Shown one piece after another: positions 1 through 6,936 of a DNA stretch of 64,000 nt. The DNA comes from a virus, in the IMG/VR virus record IMGVR_UViG_3300043448_000423, positions 1-64,000 of that record. One strand, written 5' to 3'. Within the stretch, counting starts at the first letter, position 1, and each line of letters begins with the position of its first letter. Position numbers and translations under genes: made by a program. Below the pieces are notes generated by a model, which was given only the letters and a program-made list of their open reading frames with translations, was not told where the DNA came from and did no database searches.

Positions 1-2
1 AC

Positions 3-30
3 AATACTTACCTCAACTACTCGGAGTATT
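3..30 (+). promoter_or_regulatory. psbA leader hairpin holding the ribosome binding site
   Basis: Bases 3-8 (AATACT) are the exact reverse complement of 25-30 (AGTATT), so the leader can fold into a 6-bp stem with a 16-base loop. The likely Shine-Dalgarno GGAG (23-26) is partly inside the 3' arm, 8 bases before the psbA ATG. Pairing would hide it. Structured leaders before psbA are known in cyanobacteria and their phages; whether this is one of them is inference, and the leader is cut by the window edge. Confidence 0.4.
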
Positions 31-34
31 TTCA

Positions 35-1117
35 ATGACTGCATCTATCGCACAACGTCGCGGTGGTGAAAACATTTGGGAAAGCTTCTGTGAGTGGGTT
101 ACCTCTACCGACAATCGTTTGTATGTCGGTTGGTTTGGAACTCTGATGATTCCTACCCTGCTTGCAGCAACCATCTGCTTCATCGTCGCTTTTATCGCCG
201 CTCCCCCCGTGGATATTGACGGCATCCGTGAACCTGTCGCTGGTTCTCTAATGTATGGAAACAACATCATCTCTGGTGCTGTTGTTCCCTCAAGCAACGC
301 AATCGGTCTTCACTTCTATCCTATCTGGAATGCAATGTCACTCGATGAGTGGCTATATAATGGTGGTCCTTATCAGCTAGTGGTCTTCCACTTTCTTATC
401 GGTGTCTTTTCTTACATGGGTCGTGAATGGGAACTTTCTTACCGACTGGGTATGCGTCCTTGGATTTGTGTTGCCTACAGCGCACCCGTTGCTGCTGCTA
501 CTGCAGTTTTCCTCGTCTATCCCTTTGGACAAGGTTCCTTCTCTGATGGTATGCCGCTCGGCATTAGTGGAACATTTAACTACATGCTTGTTTTTCAGGC
601 AGAACATAATATCCTCATGCACCCCTTCCACATGCTTGGGGTGGCTGGTGTATTCGGCGGTTCTCTTTTCTCTGCTATGCATGGATCTTTGGTCACAAGT
701 TCCCTCGTTCGTGAAACAACTGAAACCGAATCCCAAAACTATGGATACAAGTTCGGTCAAGAAGAAGAGACATACAACATCGTAGCTGCTCATGGATATT
801 TCGGTCGTCTGATTTTCCAATATGCTAGTTTCAACAATAGTCGCTCTCTTCACTTTTTTCTCGCAGCATGGCCTGTGGTGGGTATTTGGTTCGCTGCTCT
901 TGGCGTTTCTACTATGGCCTTTAATCTGAACGGATTCAACTTCAACCAGTCGCTGCTTGACAACAATGGTCGGGTTATTAACACTTGGGCAGACATCCTC
1001 AACCGTGCTAACCTCGGTTTTGAAGTGATGCATGAGCGTAACGCTCACAACTTCCCTCTTGACCTTGCTGCTGCTGAGTCAACTCCTGTTGCTCTCACTG
1101 CACCTGCAATCGGTTGA
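35..1117 (+). CDS. psbA: Photosystem II D1 protein
   Basis: D1 core subunit of photosystem II in the thylakoid membrane. It binds P680, pheophytin, plastoquinone QB and the oxygen-evolving cluster. The 360 residues match the cyanobacterial family length, with numbering one higher than usual. The QB-side residue normally numbered 130 is Glu here ([10 protein letters not shown]), the high-light type. Tyr-Z lies in LVYPFGQG (Y162), the Mn ligand Asp in SFSDGMPLG (D171), a His ligand in QAEHN (H191), and the C-terminal Mn ligands in [13 protein letters not shown]. The tail [15 protein letters not shown] is the part normally removed by CtpA. The gene is uninterrupted, with no intron or homing endonuclease, and ends in its own terminator. 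Phage D1 is known to replace damaged host D1 during infection. Identity is certain. Confidence 0.99.
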   Translation: MTASIAQRRGGENIWESFCEWVTSTDNRLYVGWFGTLMIPTLLAATICFIVAFIAAPPVDIDGIREPVAGSLMYGNNIISGAVVPSSNAIGLHFYPIWNAMSLDEWLYNGGPYQLVVFHFLIGVFSYMGREWELSYRLGMRPWICVAYSAPVAAATAVFLVYPFGQGSFSDGMPLGISGTFNYMLVFQAEHNILMHPFHMLGVAGVFGGSLFSAMHGSLVTSSLVRETTETESQNYGYKFGQEEETYNIVAAHGYFGRLIFQYASFNNSRSLHFFLAAWPVVGIWFAALGVSTMAFNLNGFNFNQSLLDNNGRVINTWADILNRANLGFEVMHERNAHNFPLDLAAAESTPVALTAPAIG

Positions 1118-1142
1118 TACTTCAGTTAAAATCTGATACACT

Positions 1143-1165
1143 AGGAGGGGCAACCCTCCTTTTTT
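1143..1165 (+). terminator. Rho-independent terminator after psbA
   Basis: A 7-bp perfect stem AGGAGGG/CCCTCCT closed by a GCAA tetraloop is followed at once by a run of five T. It lies 26 bases after the psbA stop, so psbA would be transcribed separately from speD. Confidence 0.9.
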
Positions 1166-1170
1166 ATTGG

Positions 1171-1178
1171 CATAAATA
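1171..1178 (+). promoter_or_regulatory. Possible T4-type late promoter before speD
   Basis: CATAAATA matches the T4 late -10 consensus TATAAATA in 7 of 8 positions. It sits just after the psbA terminator and 25 bases before the speD start. No -35 element is needed for this class. The assignment is by pattern only. Confidence 0.45.
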
Positions 1179-1202
1179 TTCAACGACATTGGAGATACAT
1201 TG

Positions 1203-1553
1203 ATGGTAGATGAAGTGCTTGGTGTGCATCACATTGCTGAGTTATGCGAGTGCAATGCAGACCTTTTAAATGATTCAGCATTCATCAGCACTTCCCTTAG
1301 GAAAGCGGTAGAACATGCTAATGCAACCTTACTAGAAGAAGTCAAGTACGAATTCACGCCACAGGGAATCACTGCTGTTTGCTTGCTATCCGAAAGTCAT
1401 ATTAGTATCCACACTTGGCCTGAGAAAAGATATGCTGCTGTAGATATCTTTACCTGTGGCGACCACACCATGCCAGATAAAGCTTGCGAATACATGGTGC
1501 GGATGCTAGAATGTATGAAACCAAACATTAAAGTGTATAGAAGAGGTATCTGA
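1203..1553 (+). CDS. speD: S-adenosylmethionine decarboxylase proenzyme
   Basis: Bacterial-type SAM decarboxylase of polyamine synthesis, 116 residues. The segment LLSESHISIHTWPE carries the self-cleavage Glu-Ser pair that produces the pyruvoyl cofactor. The conserved Cys follows in DIFTCGDH. These are the hallmarks of the short prokaryotic SpeD class. I chose ATG 1203 (GGAGA at 1191-1195) over a TTG one codon upstream. The stop overlaps the next start (TGATG), so it is coupled to the glutaredoxin gene. speD is a known cyanophage auxiliary gene, probably supplying spermidine for DNA packing or translation. Confidence 0.95.
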   Translation: MVDEVLGVHHIAELCECNADLLNDSAFISTSLRKAVEHANATLLEEVKYEFTPQGITAVCLLSESHISIHTWPEKRYAAVDIFTCGDHTMPDKACEYMVRMLECMKPNIKVYRRGI

Positions 1554-1801
1554 TGGAAATCAAAGCATTTACTTTAACTGGTTGTTCTTCGTGTAAACAT
1601 TTGAAAGAATTATTTTCTAGAGCGGAAGTTTCATATCGAGAATATATTGTTGGTAAAGATCTGGAAGTTATAGAATTTAATAATTTATATCCAGGTATTA
1701 GGTCGTTTCCTTATGTTGTGATTGATGGAGAACCTGTTGGTGGATTGGTGGAGACAGTAAAATTATTCGTTAAAGAGGGACTTGTTAGTAGCAAAAAATG
1801 A
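1553..1801 (+). CDS. Glutaredoxin-like redox protein
   Basis: 82-residue thioredoxin-fold protein with the active-site motif CSSC at residues 11-14, the cis-Pro segment SFPYVV and the GG-containing motif of glutaredoxins (GEPVGGL). It probably supplies electrons to ribonucleotide reductase or repairs disulfides, the role of T4 NrdC. It starts inside the speD stop codon and its own stop overlaps the next ATG (ATGA), so the three genes form one translationally coupled unit. Confidence 0.88.
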   Translation: MEIKAFTLTGCSSCKHLKELFSRAEVSYREYIVGKDLEVIEFNNLYPGIRSFPYVVIDGEPVGGLVETVKLFVKEGLVSSKK

Positions 1802-2148
1802 TAAAGATTGGGCAACTATTAAACATTGTAAATGAATCAATAGATGATGCATTTCTTAATGATAATTATAATTTAAATTTTTATGATTATCTTTGTAATT
1901 ATAATATAAAAAGAAAAGATGTTTTGGAATTTATTAATTCCAATGTGGGAATTTCTTTAGTCAATCAAATAGAAGAATTAGAATGCTATTTAAATGATAC
2001 TAACGAGATTTTTTCGGAAGCATATCAATGGATGGGAAAACAGAAGGCGATTAAATTAAAAAATTATTTTGAAAAAATTATAGAAGATGCTAATCGTTAT
2101 GAACAATTTAAGAGACCAGGAAGGAAACCAAAAACTGCAAATAAATAA
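1798..2148 (+). CDS. Conserved hypothetical cyanophage protein
   Basis: 116 residues, not recognised. The middle is acidic and predicted helical. The C-terminus is strongly basic (RYEQFKRPGRKPKTANK), which could bind nucleic acid. It overlaps the glutaredoxin stop by four bases, so it is coupled to speD and the redox gene. The coding sequence is much more AT-rich than psbA. A late-promoter-like element lies across its stop codon. Confidence 0.75.
   Translation: MIKIGQLLNIVNESIDDAFLNDNYNLNFYDYLCNYNIKRKDVLEFINSNVGISLVNQIEELECYLNDTNEIFSEAYQWMGKQKAIKLKNYFEKIIEDANRYEQFKRPGRKPKTANK
2140..2147 (+). promoter_or_regulatory. Possible T4-type late promoter before the structured RNA
   Basis: AATAAATA matches TATAAATA in 7 of 8 positions and overlaps the stop codon of the upstream gene. 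Transcription from here would begin about a dozen bases before the foldable segment at 2161. Confidence 0.4.
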
Positions 2149-2160
2149 GGGTATAGAATT

Positions 2161-2237
2161 CATGTTGCGTAGGAGGGTTGATAAAGTCAAACCTAAACAT
2201 GGATTAACACTGAGTAAAACATTCAGCCTCCTACGCA
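2161..2237 (+). ncRNA. Candidate structured RNA with a three-way junction
   Basis: The closing stem is 11 perfect base pairs (2166-2176 with 2227-2237, TGCGTAGGAGG/CCTCCTACGCA). Inside it are two hairpins: 2177-2181 with 2187-2192 (one bulged A, 5-base loop) and 2210-2215 with 2221-2226 (one G-U pair, 5-base loop). A 16-base single-stranded linker joins them. Within the linker, 2196-2201 (AACATG) is complementary to 2161-2166 (CATGTT), just 5' of the main stem, so a pseudoknot is possible, competing for one base pair. No terminator T-run follows. It is not a tRNA: there is no T-arm and no anticodon arm. It could be a riboswitch or leader RNA for the genes at 2301 onward, or an independent small RNA. 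Confidence 0.5.
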
Positions 2238-2300
2238 GAACATTTCATTTTAATATGGAGTTCTCCTGGGAGGTTGACAAACCAAACAAGGAGTAGTAAG

Positions 2301-2543
2301 ATGGAGTCAGCAACACCATACATCCTGTTCTTCAGCGGGATAGGTATCATCGGTTCATTCGCTATTGGGTTCATCGCTGGATGGTTCGGCAACGATATCA
2401 TCTATGCATTTTTAAACAAGAACAGGATTCAACCAATGCATCCTGAAATGTTTGACGAGAATGGTCAACTGATTCCTGATGAAATCGTAGCGGTTCGCTT
2501 TGAGAATTCTGAAGATTTTGAGGAGTACGACGACGAGGATTAA
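2301..2543 (+). CDS. Small membrane protein, conserved in cyanophages
   Basis: 80 residues with one strongly hydrophobic segment (about residues 6-32, YILFFSGIGIIGSFAIGFIA) and an acidic C-terminus (EDFEEYDDED). It is probably an inner-membrane protein with a cytoplasmic acidic tail. I chose ATG 2301 because AAGGAG lies 7-8 bases upstream; a start at 2274 would lack a good site. It is directly followed by the RNase H gene and is the first gene after the structured RNA. Function unknown. Confidence 0.75.
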   Translation: MESATPYILFFSGIGIIGSFAIGFIAGWFGNDIIYAFLNKNRIQPMHPEMFDENGQLIPDEIVAVRFENSEDFEEYDDED

Positions 2544-3446
2544 ATGATTCTAATTGATATGAATCAGATTATGATTAGTAATCTGATGATGCAACTGAAG
2601 GGCGATGCTCTTAATGAAAATCTTGTTCGTCATATGGTGCTTACTGCCCTTCGTGCATTTGAAAAACAATACTCTCCTAAGTATGGAGAGATTGTTCTTG
2701 CATATGACAGCAAGCATTACTGGCGAAAAGAGGCATTCCCTTATTACAAACAGAATAGAAAGAAAGACCGAGAGGCATCCGACTTAGATTGGAATGCTAT
2801 CTTTGAGGTCTTGAATAAAATACGCGACGAGATTAAAACTTACTTCCCATACAAAGTGGTTGAAGTATATGGTGCAGAAGCTGATGATGTCATCAGCACT
2901 CTCACTACCTATCAAGCGTATCGCAACATCAAACTTCAGAAAGAAGGTGAGGACGGCGAAGAAGTATTGATTCTCTCAGGTGACAAGGATTTTATTCAGC
3001 TACAGAAGTATCCTTTTGTAAAGCAATACAATCCTATTCTGAAGAAAGAAATTAAACATGCAGACCCTAAAGCATATGCCCGAGAACATATCATTAAAGG
3101 AGATAAGTCAGATGGCATACCTAACTTCTTATCTGATGCTGATACATTTGTGGTAGGTAAGAGACAGAAACCTATAAGTAAGAAAAACTTAGAAAAGTGG
3201 GTTAACCAAGACCCGTCTGTATTCTGTCTAGACCAACAAGCAAGAGAAAATTATGAGCGTAATCGGAAATTAATCGATCTTACCTGCATTCCTGAACATC
3301 TTGCAACCGAAATTGTATCTTGTTACAAGTCACTAAATAGCAACGAAAGGAAAGTTCCGCTTGAATACTTTCAACAGCATCAACTCACTAAGTTGATGGA
3401 GGAATTTGTATTCCGTAATACACAACCACATTTTGAGGTGAAATAA
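2544..3446 (+). CDS. rnh: RNase H (5'-3' flap nuclease, FEN family)
   Basis: 300 residues, the size of T4 RNase H (305). It removes RNA primers and flaps during lagging-strand synthesis. The metal-binding acidic residues are visible in order: D5 (LIDMN), D55 (LAYDSK), YGAEADDV (E112, D114, D115), SGDKDF (D147, D149) and GDKSDGIPNF (residues 186-195), the last marking the helix-hairpin-helix region. In T4 this gene also lies upstream of genes 33 and 32, as here. The start follows the previous stop directly. Confidence 0.93.
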   Translation: MILIDMNQIMISNLMMQLKGDALNENLVRHMVLTALRAFEKQYSPKYGEIVLAYDSKHYWRKEAFPYYKQNRKKDREASDLDWNAIFEVLNKIRDEIKTYFPYKVVEVYGAEADDVISTLTTYQAYRNIKLQKEGEDGEEVLILSGDKDFIQLQKYPFVKQYNPILKKEIKHADPKAYAREHIIKGDKSDGIPNFLSDADTFVVGKRQKPISKKNLEKWVNQDPSVFCLDQQARENYERNRKLIDLTCIPEHLATEIVSCYKSLNSNERKVPLEYFQQHQLTKLMEEFVFRNTQPHFEVK

Positions 3447-3448
3447 AC

Positions 3449-3901
3449 ATGGCAACTGATACTTATAGACCACTCATTTCTGAGATTCTTCGCAAGGTTA
3501 ATAACGCGAAGACAAAAGCAGAGAAGAAAGAACTGCTTGCAAAATATAATACACAGACACTTCGTAGCTTGTTCATCTGGAACTTCGATGAAACTGTTAA
3601 GTCGATGCTTCCTGAAGGTGAAGTTCCTTATACTCCCAACCCAGCACCAGAAGGAACAGACAATACTCTTCTAGAAAATGAAGGCAAGAAACTGTTTTAC
3701 TTTGTTAAAGGTGGCGCTGACCACATCAGTCAGAGCAAAAGAGAGCAACTATTTCTAGCTATGCTAGAGAACCTGCATCCAGATGAGGCAGAAGTTCTAT
3801 GCTTAGTCAAAGATAAGAAACTACAGACAAAATTTACTCGTATTTCGAAACCACTTATTCAAGAAGCATTCCCCAACATTCAATGGGGAGGTCGTAGCTG
3901 A
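3449..3901 (+). CDS. DUF6433-like phage protein
   Basis: 150 residues. The pattern of a short helical N-terminus, LPEGEVPYTPN, a middle KKLFYFVKGG and SKREQLFLAMLENLHPDEAEVL resembles the DUF6433 family of T4-like phages, by memory of the family and not by search. No catalytic motif is visible. The position between rnh and thyX suggests a replication or nucleotide role, but this is only context. The stop overlaps the next ATG. Confidence 0.75.
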   Translation: MATDTYRPLISEILRKVNNAKTKAEKKELLAKYNTQTLRSLFIWNFDETVKSMLPEGEVPYTPNPAPEGTDNTLLENEGKKLFYFVKGGADHISQSKREQLFLAMLENLHPDEAEVLCLVKDKKLQTKFTRISKPLIQEAFPNIQWGGRS

Positions 3902-4155
3902 TGAAGATTCTCCATCAGAACTGTGACCCTTCAGTGGCAGATGATAGAACTCTGCCCTACAATGCTTACCTAGTTACTTATGAGATTGATGGAGCACTTG
4001 CTTATGATTTAGTTATTCCAGATAAACAAGTAGAAATTTTTGACTACTACTGGGATAGATATAGAGAAGGTCTCAAAGGTTGGAAACAGTCCGAAGGAAG
4101 AGTAAACCCAAAACTATGGGGTAGTCAAACAAAAGAATCTAAAAAGAGGAAGTAA
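3901..4155 (+). CDS. Hypothetical phage protein
   Basis: 84 residues, not recognised. The N-terminal half is strand-rich and the C-terminus is basic (GSQTKESKKRK). It is coupled to the upstream gene by a one-base overlap and followed by the next gene after one base. No domain recognised. Confidence 0.65.
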   Translation: MKILHQNCDPSVADDRTLPYNAYLVTYEIDGALAYDLVIPDKQVEIFDYYWDRYREGLKGWKQSEGRVNPKLWGSQTKESKKRK

Positions 4156-4156
4156 A

Positions 4157-4549
4157 ATGTCGATTGTAATTACTGATGTAGGAAAACAAAAAGCATTAGA
4201 ATATTTTGTGGGGAAAGATTCCACCACAGAATCATTAATTTTAAAATTATTTTCTAATGATATAACACCAGATGTAGATGATGTACTAGATTTATACACA
4301 GAAGTTTCTGGAAATGGATATACATCAAAGGGATTGTCTGTTGCTAGTTGGTCTATTGCTGGTGGTTCTGCAGTATACCCTAAACAAACATGGACGTTTA
4401 CAGGATCAGCTGGAAGTATTTACGGTTATTATGTAGTTAATACAACTAGTTCTGATCTTTTATTAGCAGAAAGATTTGCTGATGGTCCGTATACAGTAGC
4501 GGCAAACGGCGACACAGTTAGTGTTACTTTAACTTTAAATTTAATTTGA
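4157..4549 (+). CDS. Possible virion-associated protein
   Basis: 130 residues, predicted almost all beta. The segments VSGNGYTSKGL, YPKQTWTFTGSAGSIYGYYVV and LLLAERFADGPYTV resemble small proteins common in marine phages and thought to be structural. Its codon use is AT-rich like the tail genes and unlike the replication genes on both sides, which suggests separate acquisition. Function unproven. Confidence 0.6.
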   Translation: MSIVITDVGKQKALEYFVGKDSTTESLILKLFSNDITPDVDDVLDLYTEVSGNGYTSKGLSVASWSIAGGSAVYPKQTWTFTGSAGSIYGYYVVNTTSSDLLLAERFADGPYTVAANGDTVSVTLTLNLI

Positions 4550-4550
4550 T

Positions 4551-4751
4551 ATGACTGAAGAAATCATTGACACAACAGCACAAGAGGTGGTAGAATCTCC
4601 AGAGGTAGAGCCACAAACTCCTTTTCTTAATGCTAAGGTTAATCAAGCAGAATTGAGAAAAGTGATTAAACAATATAAGCGTTATCGCAAATCTACCCTT
4701 GCTGAAATTCGTCGTCTCGATGGTGCTCCCCAATATGACAATCCATTCTAA
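4551..4751 (+). CDS. Small hypothetical protein
   Basis: 66 residues: an acidic N-terminal half (IIDTTAQEVVESPEVEP) and a basic helical C-terminal half (LRKVIKQYKRYRKSTLAEIRRL). It resembles in layout the 69-residue protein at 60400, which has an EEVIDVVSEEVVEQEPEQP start and a basic KRTQRKMKQLKQQ helix. The last 17 bases overlap thyX. Function unknown. Confidence 0.6.
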   Translation: MTEEIIDTTAQEVVESPEVEPQTPFLNAKVNQAELRKVIKQYKRYRKSTLAEIRRLDGAPQYDNPF

Positions 4752-5379
4752 AGTTAAACTCATTTCTGTTACACCAGATGCAGAAAAGACAATGGCATAC
4801 GTTGCTAGAGTGTCTAACCCTAGTAATCAAGATAATGAAAACTACGCAGGGCTATTGCGTTATTGCATTAAGCATAATCATTGGTCTGTGTTTGAACAAT
4901 CTCATATGACTCTAGAGATTGAAACCAATCGTGGTATCGCAGCACAGATTCTAAGGCACCGTTCGTTTACATTCCAAGAGTTTTCTCAACGCTATGCTGA
5001 TACGAATCTAATCACTGAGAATATTCCAGTACCAGATCTTCGTAAGCAAGACACCAAGAACCGACAGAACTCTACGGATGATCTTGGAGATTATGTGAAA
5101 CTCAAGTTTCAAGCAGAGATTGCTGAGCACTTTACCGCCGCCAACAACCTCTACAAGCGCCTCCTAGGCGCAGGAGTTGCCAAGGAGTGTGCTCGCTTCG
5201 TGCTGCCCCTGGCAACGCCCACAAGGATCTACATGACGGGCTCGTGCAGGTCATGGTTGCATTACATTGACCTTCGCTCTGCCCATGGCACTCAGAAGGA
5301 ACACATGGTCATCGCTGAGCAGTGTAGAGAAATCTTTAAAGAACAGTTTCCAGCGGTTGCAGAAGCGATGGAATGGTGA
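4735..5379 (+). CDS. thyX: FAD-dependent thymidylate synthase
   Basis: Makes dTMP from dUMP with methylene-tetrahydrofolate and FAD, for phage DNA synthesis. The ThyX signature appears at residues 74-87 as RHRSFTFQEFSQRY. Total length is 214 residues, normal for the family. I chose ATG 4735 (MTIHSKVKL) over an ATG 12 codons upstream because ThyX proteins begin close to this point. Bases about 5140-5300 are distinctly richer in G and C than the rest of the gene. The end of the coding sequence contains a promoter for the next gene. Confidence 0.95.
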   Translation: MTIHSKVKLISVTPDAEKTMAYVARVSNPSNQDNENYAGLLRYCIKHNHWSVFEQSHMTLEIETNRGIAAQILRHRSFTFQEFSQRYADTNLITENIPVPDLRKQDTKNRQNSTDDLGDYVKLKFQAEIAEHFTAANNLYKRLLGAGVAKECARFVLPLATPTRIYMTGSCRSWLHYIDLRSAHGTQKEHMVIAEQCREIFKEQFPAVAEAMEW

Positions 5380-5385
5380 TATAAT
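5357..5385 (+). promoter_or_regulatory. sigma70-type promoter with extended -10
   Basis: TTGCAG (5357-5362), a 17-base spacer and TATAAT (5380-5385) preceded by TG at the extended -10 position. It lies in the 3' end of thyX and would drive the gene at 5407. Transcription would start near 5392. Confidence 0.7.
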
Positions 5386-5406
5386 GGGGTCAACCACGAA
5401 GACCCC

Positions 5407-5970
5407 ATGAATATCTTTTATCTCAGTTACGACCCTCGTACTTGTGCCGCCGAGCATTGTGATAAGCATGTGGTTAAAATGATTGTTGAGTACGCTCAGC
5501 TTCTTTCCACTGCTCATCGTGTGCTCGACGGCACTCCTTATACGCAGAAATCTCCTAAAGGTATCACAGTCAAGCGTTACCGACTAGACAACCCGCGTGA
5601 AGATATACTATACAAAGCATGTCATATCAATCATCCATCTGCCGTATGGGTGCGGCAATCTCGTTCGCATTATCGTTGGTTGTTTGATTTGTTTCAGCAT
5701 TGTTGTGTAGAGTATACACGACGCTATAAAAAATATCACAGTACAGAAAATTTGGTTAGTTACCTCTGGGTTGCTCCATTCAATATCAAAGATGCTGGAT
5801 GGATAGATCCCCCTCCTGCTATGCCCGATAAATATAAAGTGCCTGGAGATTCAATTCAGTCATATCGTAACTATTATATTGGAGATAAAGTTTCGTTTGC
5901 GAAATGGAAATCTCCTGCCACTACCCCATTATGGTTTATTGAAGATGCCAACTTACAAGTTCAAGGATAA
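5407..5970 (+). CDS. Conserved protein, possibly Pyr_excise (T4 endonuclease V-like) family
   Basis: 187 residues. The N-terminus MNIFYLSYDPRTCAAEHCDKHVVKM followed by EYAQLLSTAHRV, with a later NHPSAVWVRQSRSHYRWLFDL, fits a widespread phage family that is sometimes placed near pyrimidine-dimer glycosylases. I cannot confirm the catalytic residues, so the repair role is a guess. The start codon directly follows a 6-bp hairpin (5386-5391 with 5401-5406), and no Shine-Dalgarno is visible. Confidence 0.75.
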   Translation: MNIFYLSYDPRTCAAEHCDKHVVKMIVEYAQLLSTAHRVLDGTPYTQKSPKGITVKRYRLDNPREDILYKACHINHPSAVWVRQSRSHYRWLFDLFQHCCVEYTRRYKKYHSTENLVSYLWVAPFNIKDAGWIDPPPAMPDKYKVPGDSIQSYRNYYIGDKVSFAKWKSPATTPLWFIEDANLQVQG

Positions 5971-6175
5971 TAATACAGGTGAAGAGTTTGAGAAGTGGAT
6001 GTATATGGCAGAGAGAGAACCATATCTTGAAGCTAATCCTCACATCACTCAGATGCCTACCATTCTCCATGCTGTTTCCGAAGTAGGAAACTGGCAAAAT
6101 AAAACTGACAGTGATTGGAAACACGTTATCAATCGCGCAGCAGATACTCCTGGTTCTAATATTAATCGTCTCTAA
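5945..6175 (+). CDS. Small FmdB-like protein without zinc cysteines
   Basis: 76 residues. The start MPTYKFKDNNTGEEFEKWM resembles the N-terminus of FmdB-type zinc ribbons (MPxYEFxCxxCG), but the metal-binding cysteines are absent. The start at 5945 lies inside the previous gene's 3' end; a longer frame from 5879 lacks this recognisable beginning. The role is unknown. Only two bases separate it from phoH. Confidence 0.65.
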   Translation: MPTYKFKDNNTGEEFEKWMYMAEREPYLEANPHITQMPTILHAVSEVGNWQNKTDSDWKHVINRAADTPGSNINRL

Positions 6176-6177
6176 TT

Positions 6178-6936
6178 ATGCCTGTAAGAAATCGTAAGAC
6201 AAAACAAGCTGTTCCAACGGGAATGAGCGTGAAACAAATGAAGCGTAAGAAGCCTCTCAACGAAGAATATTTCGCTAAGGATATCGAACCTCTTACAGAT
6301 TCACAACGTAAGATGTTTGAAGAGTGGGAAAACGATAAGCATCTATTTGCTTATGGTGCCGCTGGAACTGGTAAAACATTCGTAGCACTTTACCTCGCTC
6401 TCAAAGATGTTCTTAACGAGAACACTCCATACGAAAAAGTATATATTGTTCGTTCACTTGTAGCGACACGCGAGATTGGTTTCCTTCCTGGCGACCATGA
6501 AGATAAGTCATCGCTCTACCAGATTCCATATAAGAATATGGTAAAGTATATGTTTGAACTCCCAACAGATGAAGAGTTTGAACTACTCTATGGCAATCTA
6601 AAGAACCAAGGAACGATTAGCTTCTGGTCTACTTCATTTCTTCGTGGCACCACCATGGATAACTGCATCATCATCGTAGATGAAATGCAGAATCTAAACT
6701 TCCATGAACTTGATTCAATCATCACTCGCGTGGGTCAAGATTGTAAGATTATTTTTTCAGGTGACGTTCAGCAGACCGATCTAATTCGTACCAACGAACG
6801 TAATGGTATCCTTGACTTCCAAAAGATTATCAATACAATGGAAGAGTTTGCAACCATTGAATTTGGTGTGCAAGACATCGTTCGTTCTGGTTTAGTTCGC
6901 AGTTATATTATTAGCAAAATTAATTTGGGATTCTAA
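6178..6936 (+). CDS. phoH: PhoH-like P-loop ATPase
   Basis: 252 residues, the usual size of phage PhoH. Walker A is GAAGTGKT (residues 60-67), Walker B is CIIIVDEMQN and a further conserved helicase-like motif is FSGDVQQTDL. PhoH is widespread in marine phages and belongs to the phosphate regulon in some hosts; the biochemical role in phages is not settled. The stop overlaps the start of the nuclease gene (TAATG). Confidence 0.95.
   Translation: MPVRNRKTKQAVPTGMSVKQMKRKKPLNEEYFAKDIEPLTDSQRKMFEEWENDKHLFAYGAAGTGKTFVALYLALKDVLNENTPYEKVYIVRSLVATREIGFLPGDHEDKSSLYQIPYKNMVKYMFELPTDEEFELLYGNLKNQGTISFWSTSFLRGTTMDNCIIIVDEMQNLNFHELDSIITRVGQDCKIIFSGDVQQTDLIRTNERNGILDFQKIINTMEEFATIEFGVQDIVRSGLVRSYIISKINLGF

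Noticed and set aside
377-1048. Open frame of 223 codons on the minus strand inside psbA
   Set aside because: Antisense shadow of a certain gene; Cys/Ser/His-rich composition, no ribosome binding site or domain.
2166-2237. tRNA-like element (72 bases)
   Set aside because: The length fits by chance, but there is no TTC-type T-loop, anticodon arm or CCA-adjacent discriminator pattern.
2087-2296. 69-codon frame crossing the structured RNA
   Set aside because: Begins inside another gene, has a non-protein-like composition and no ribosome binding site; the RNA fold explains the interval better.
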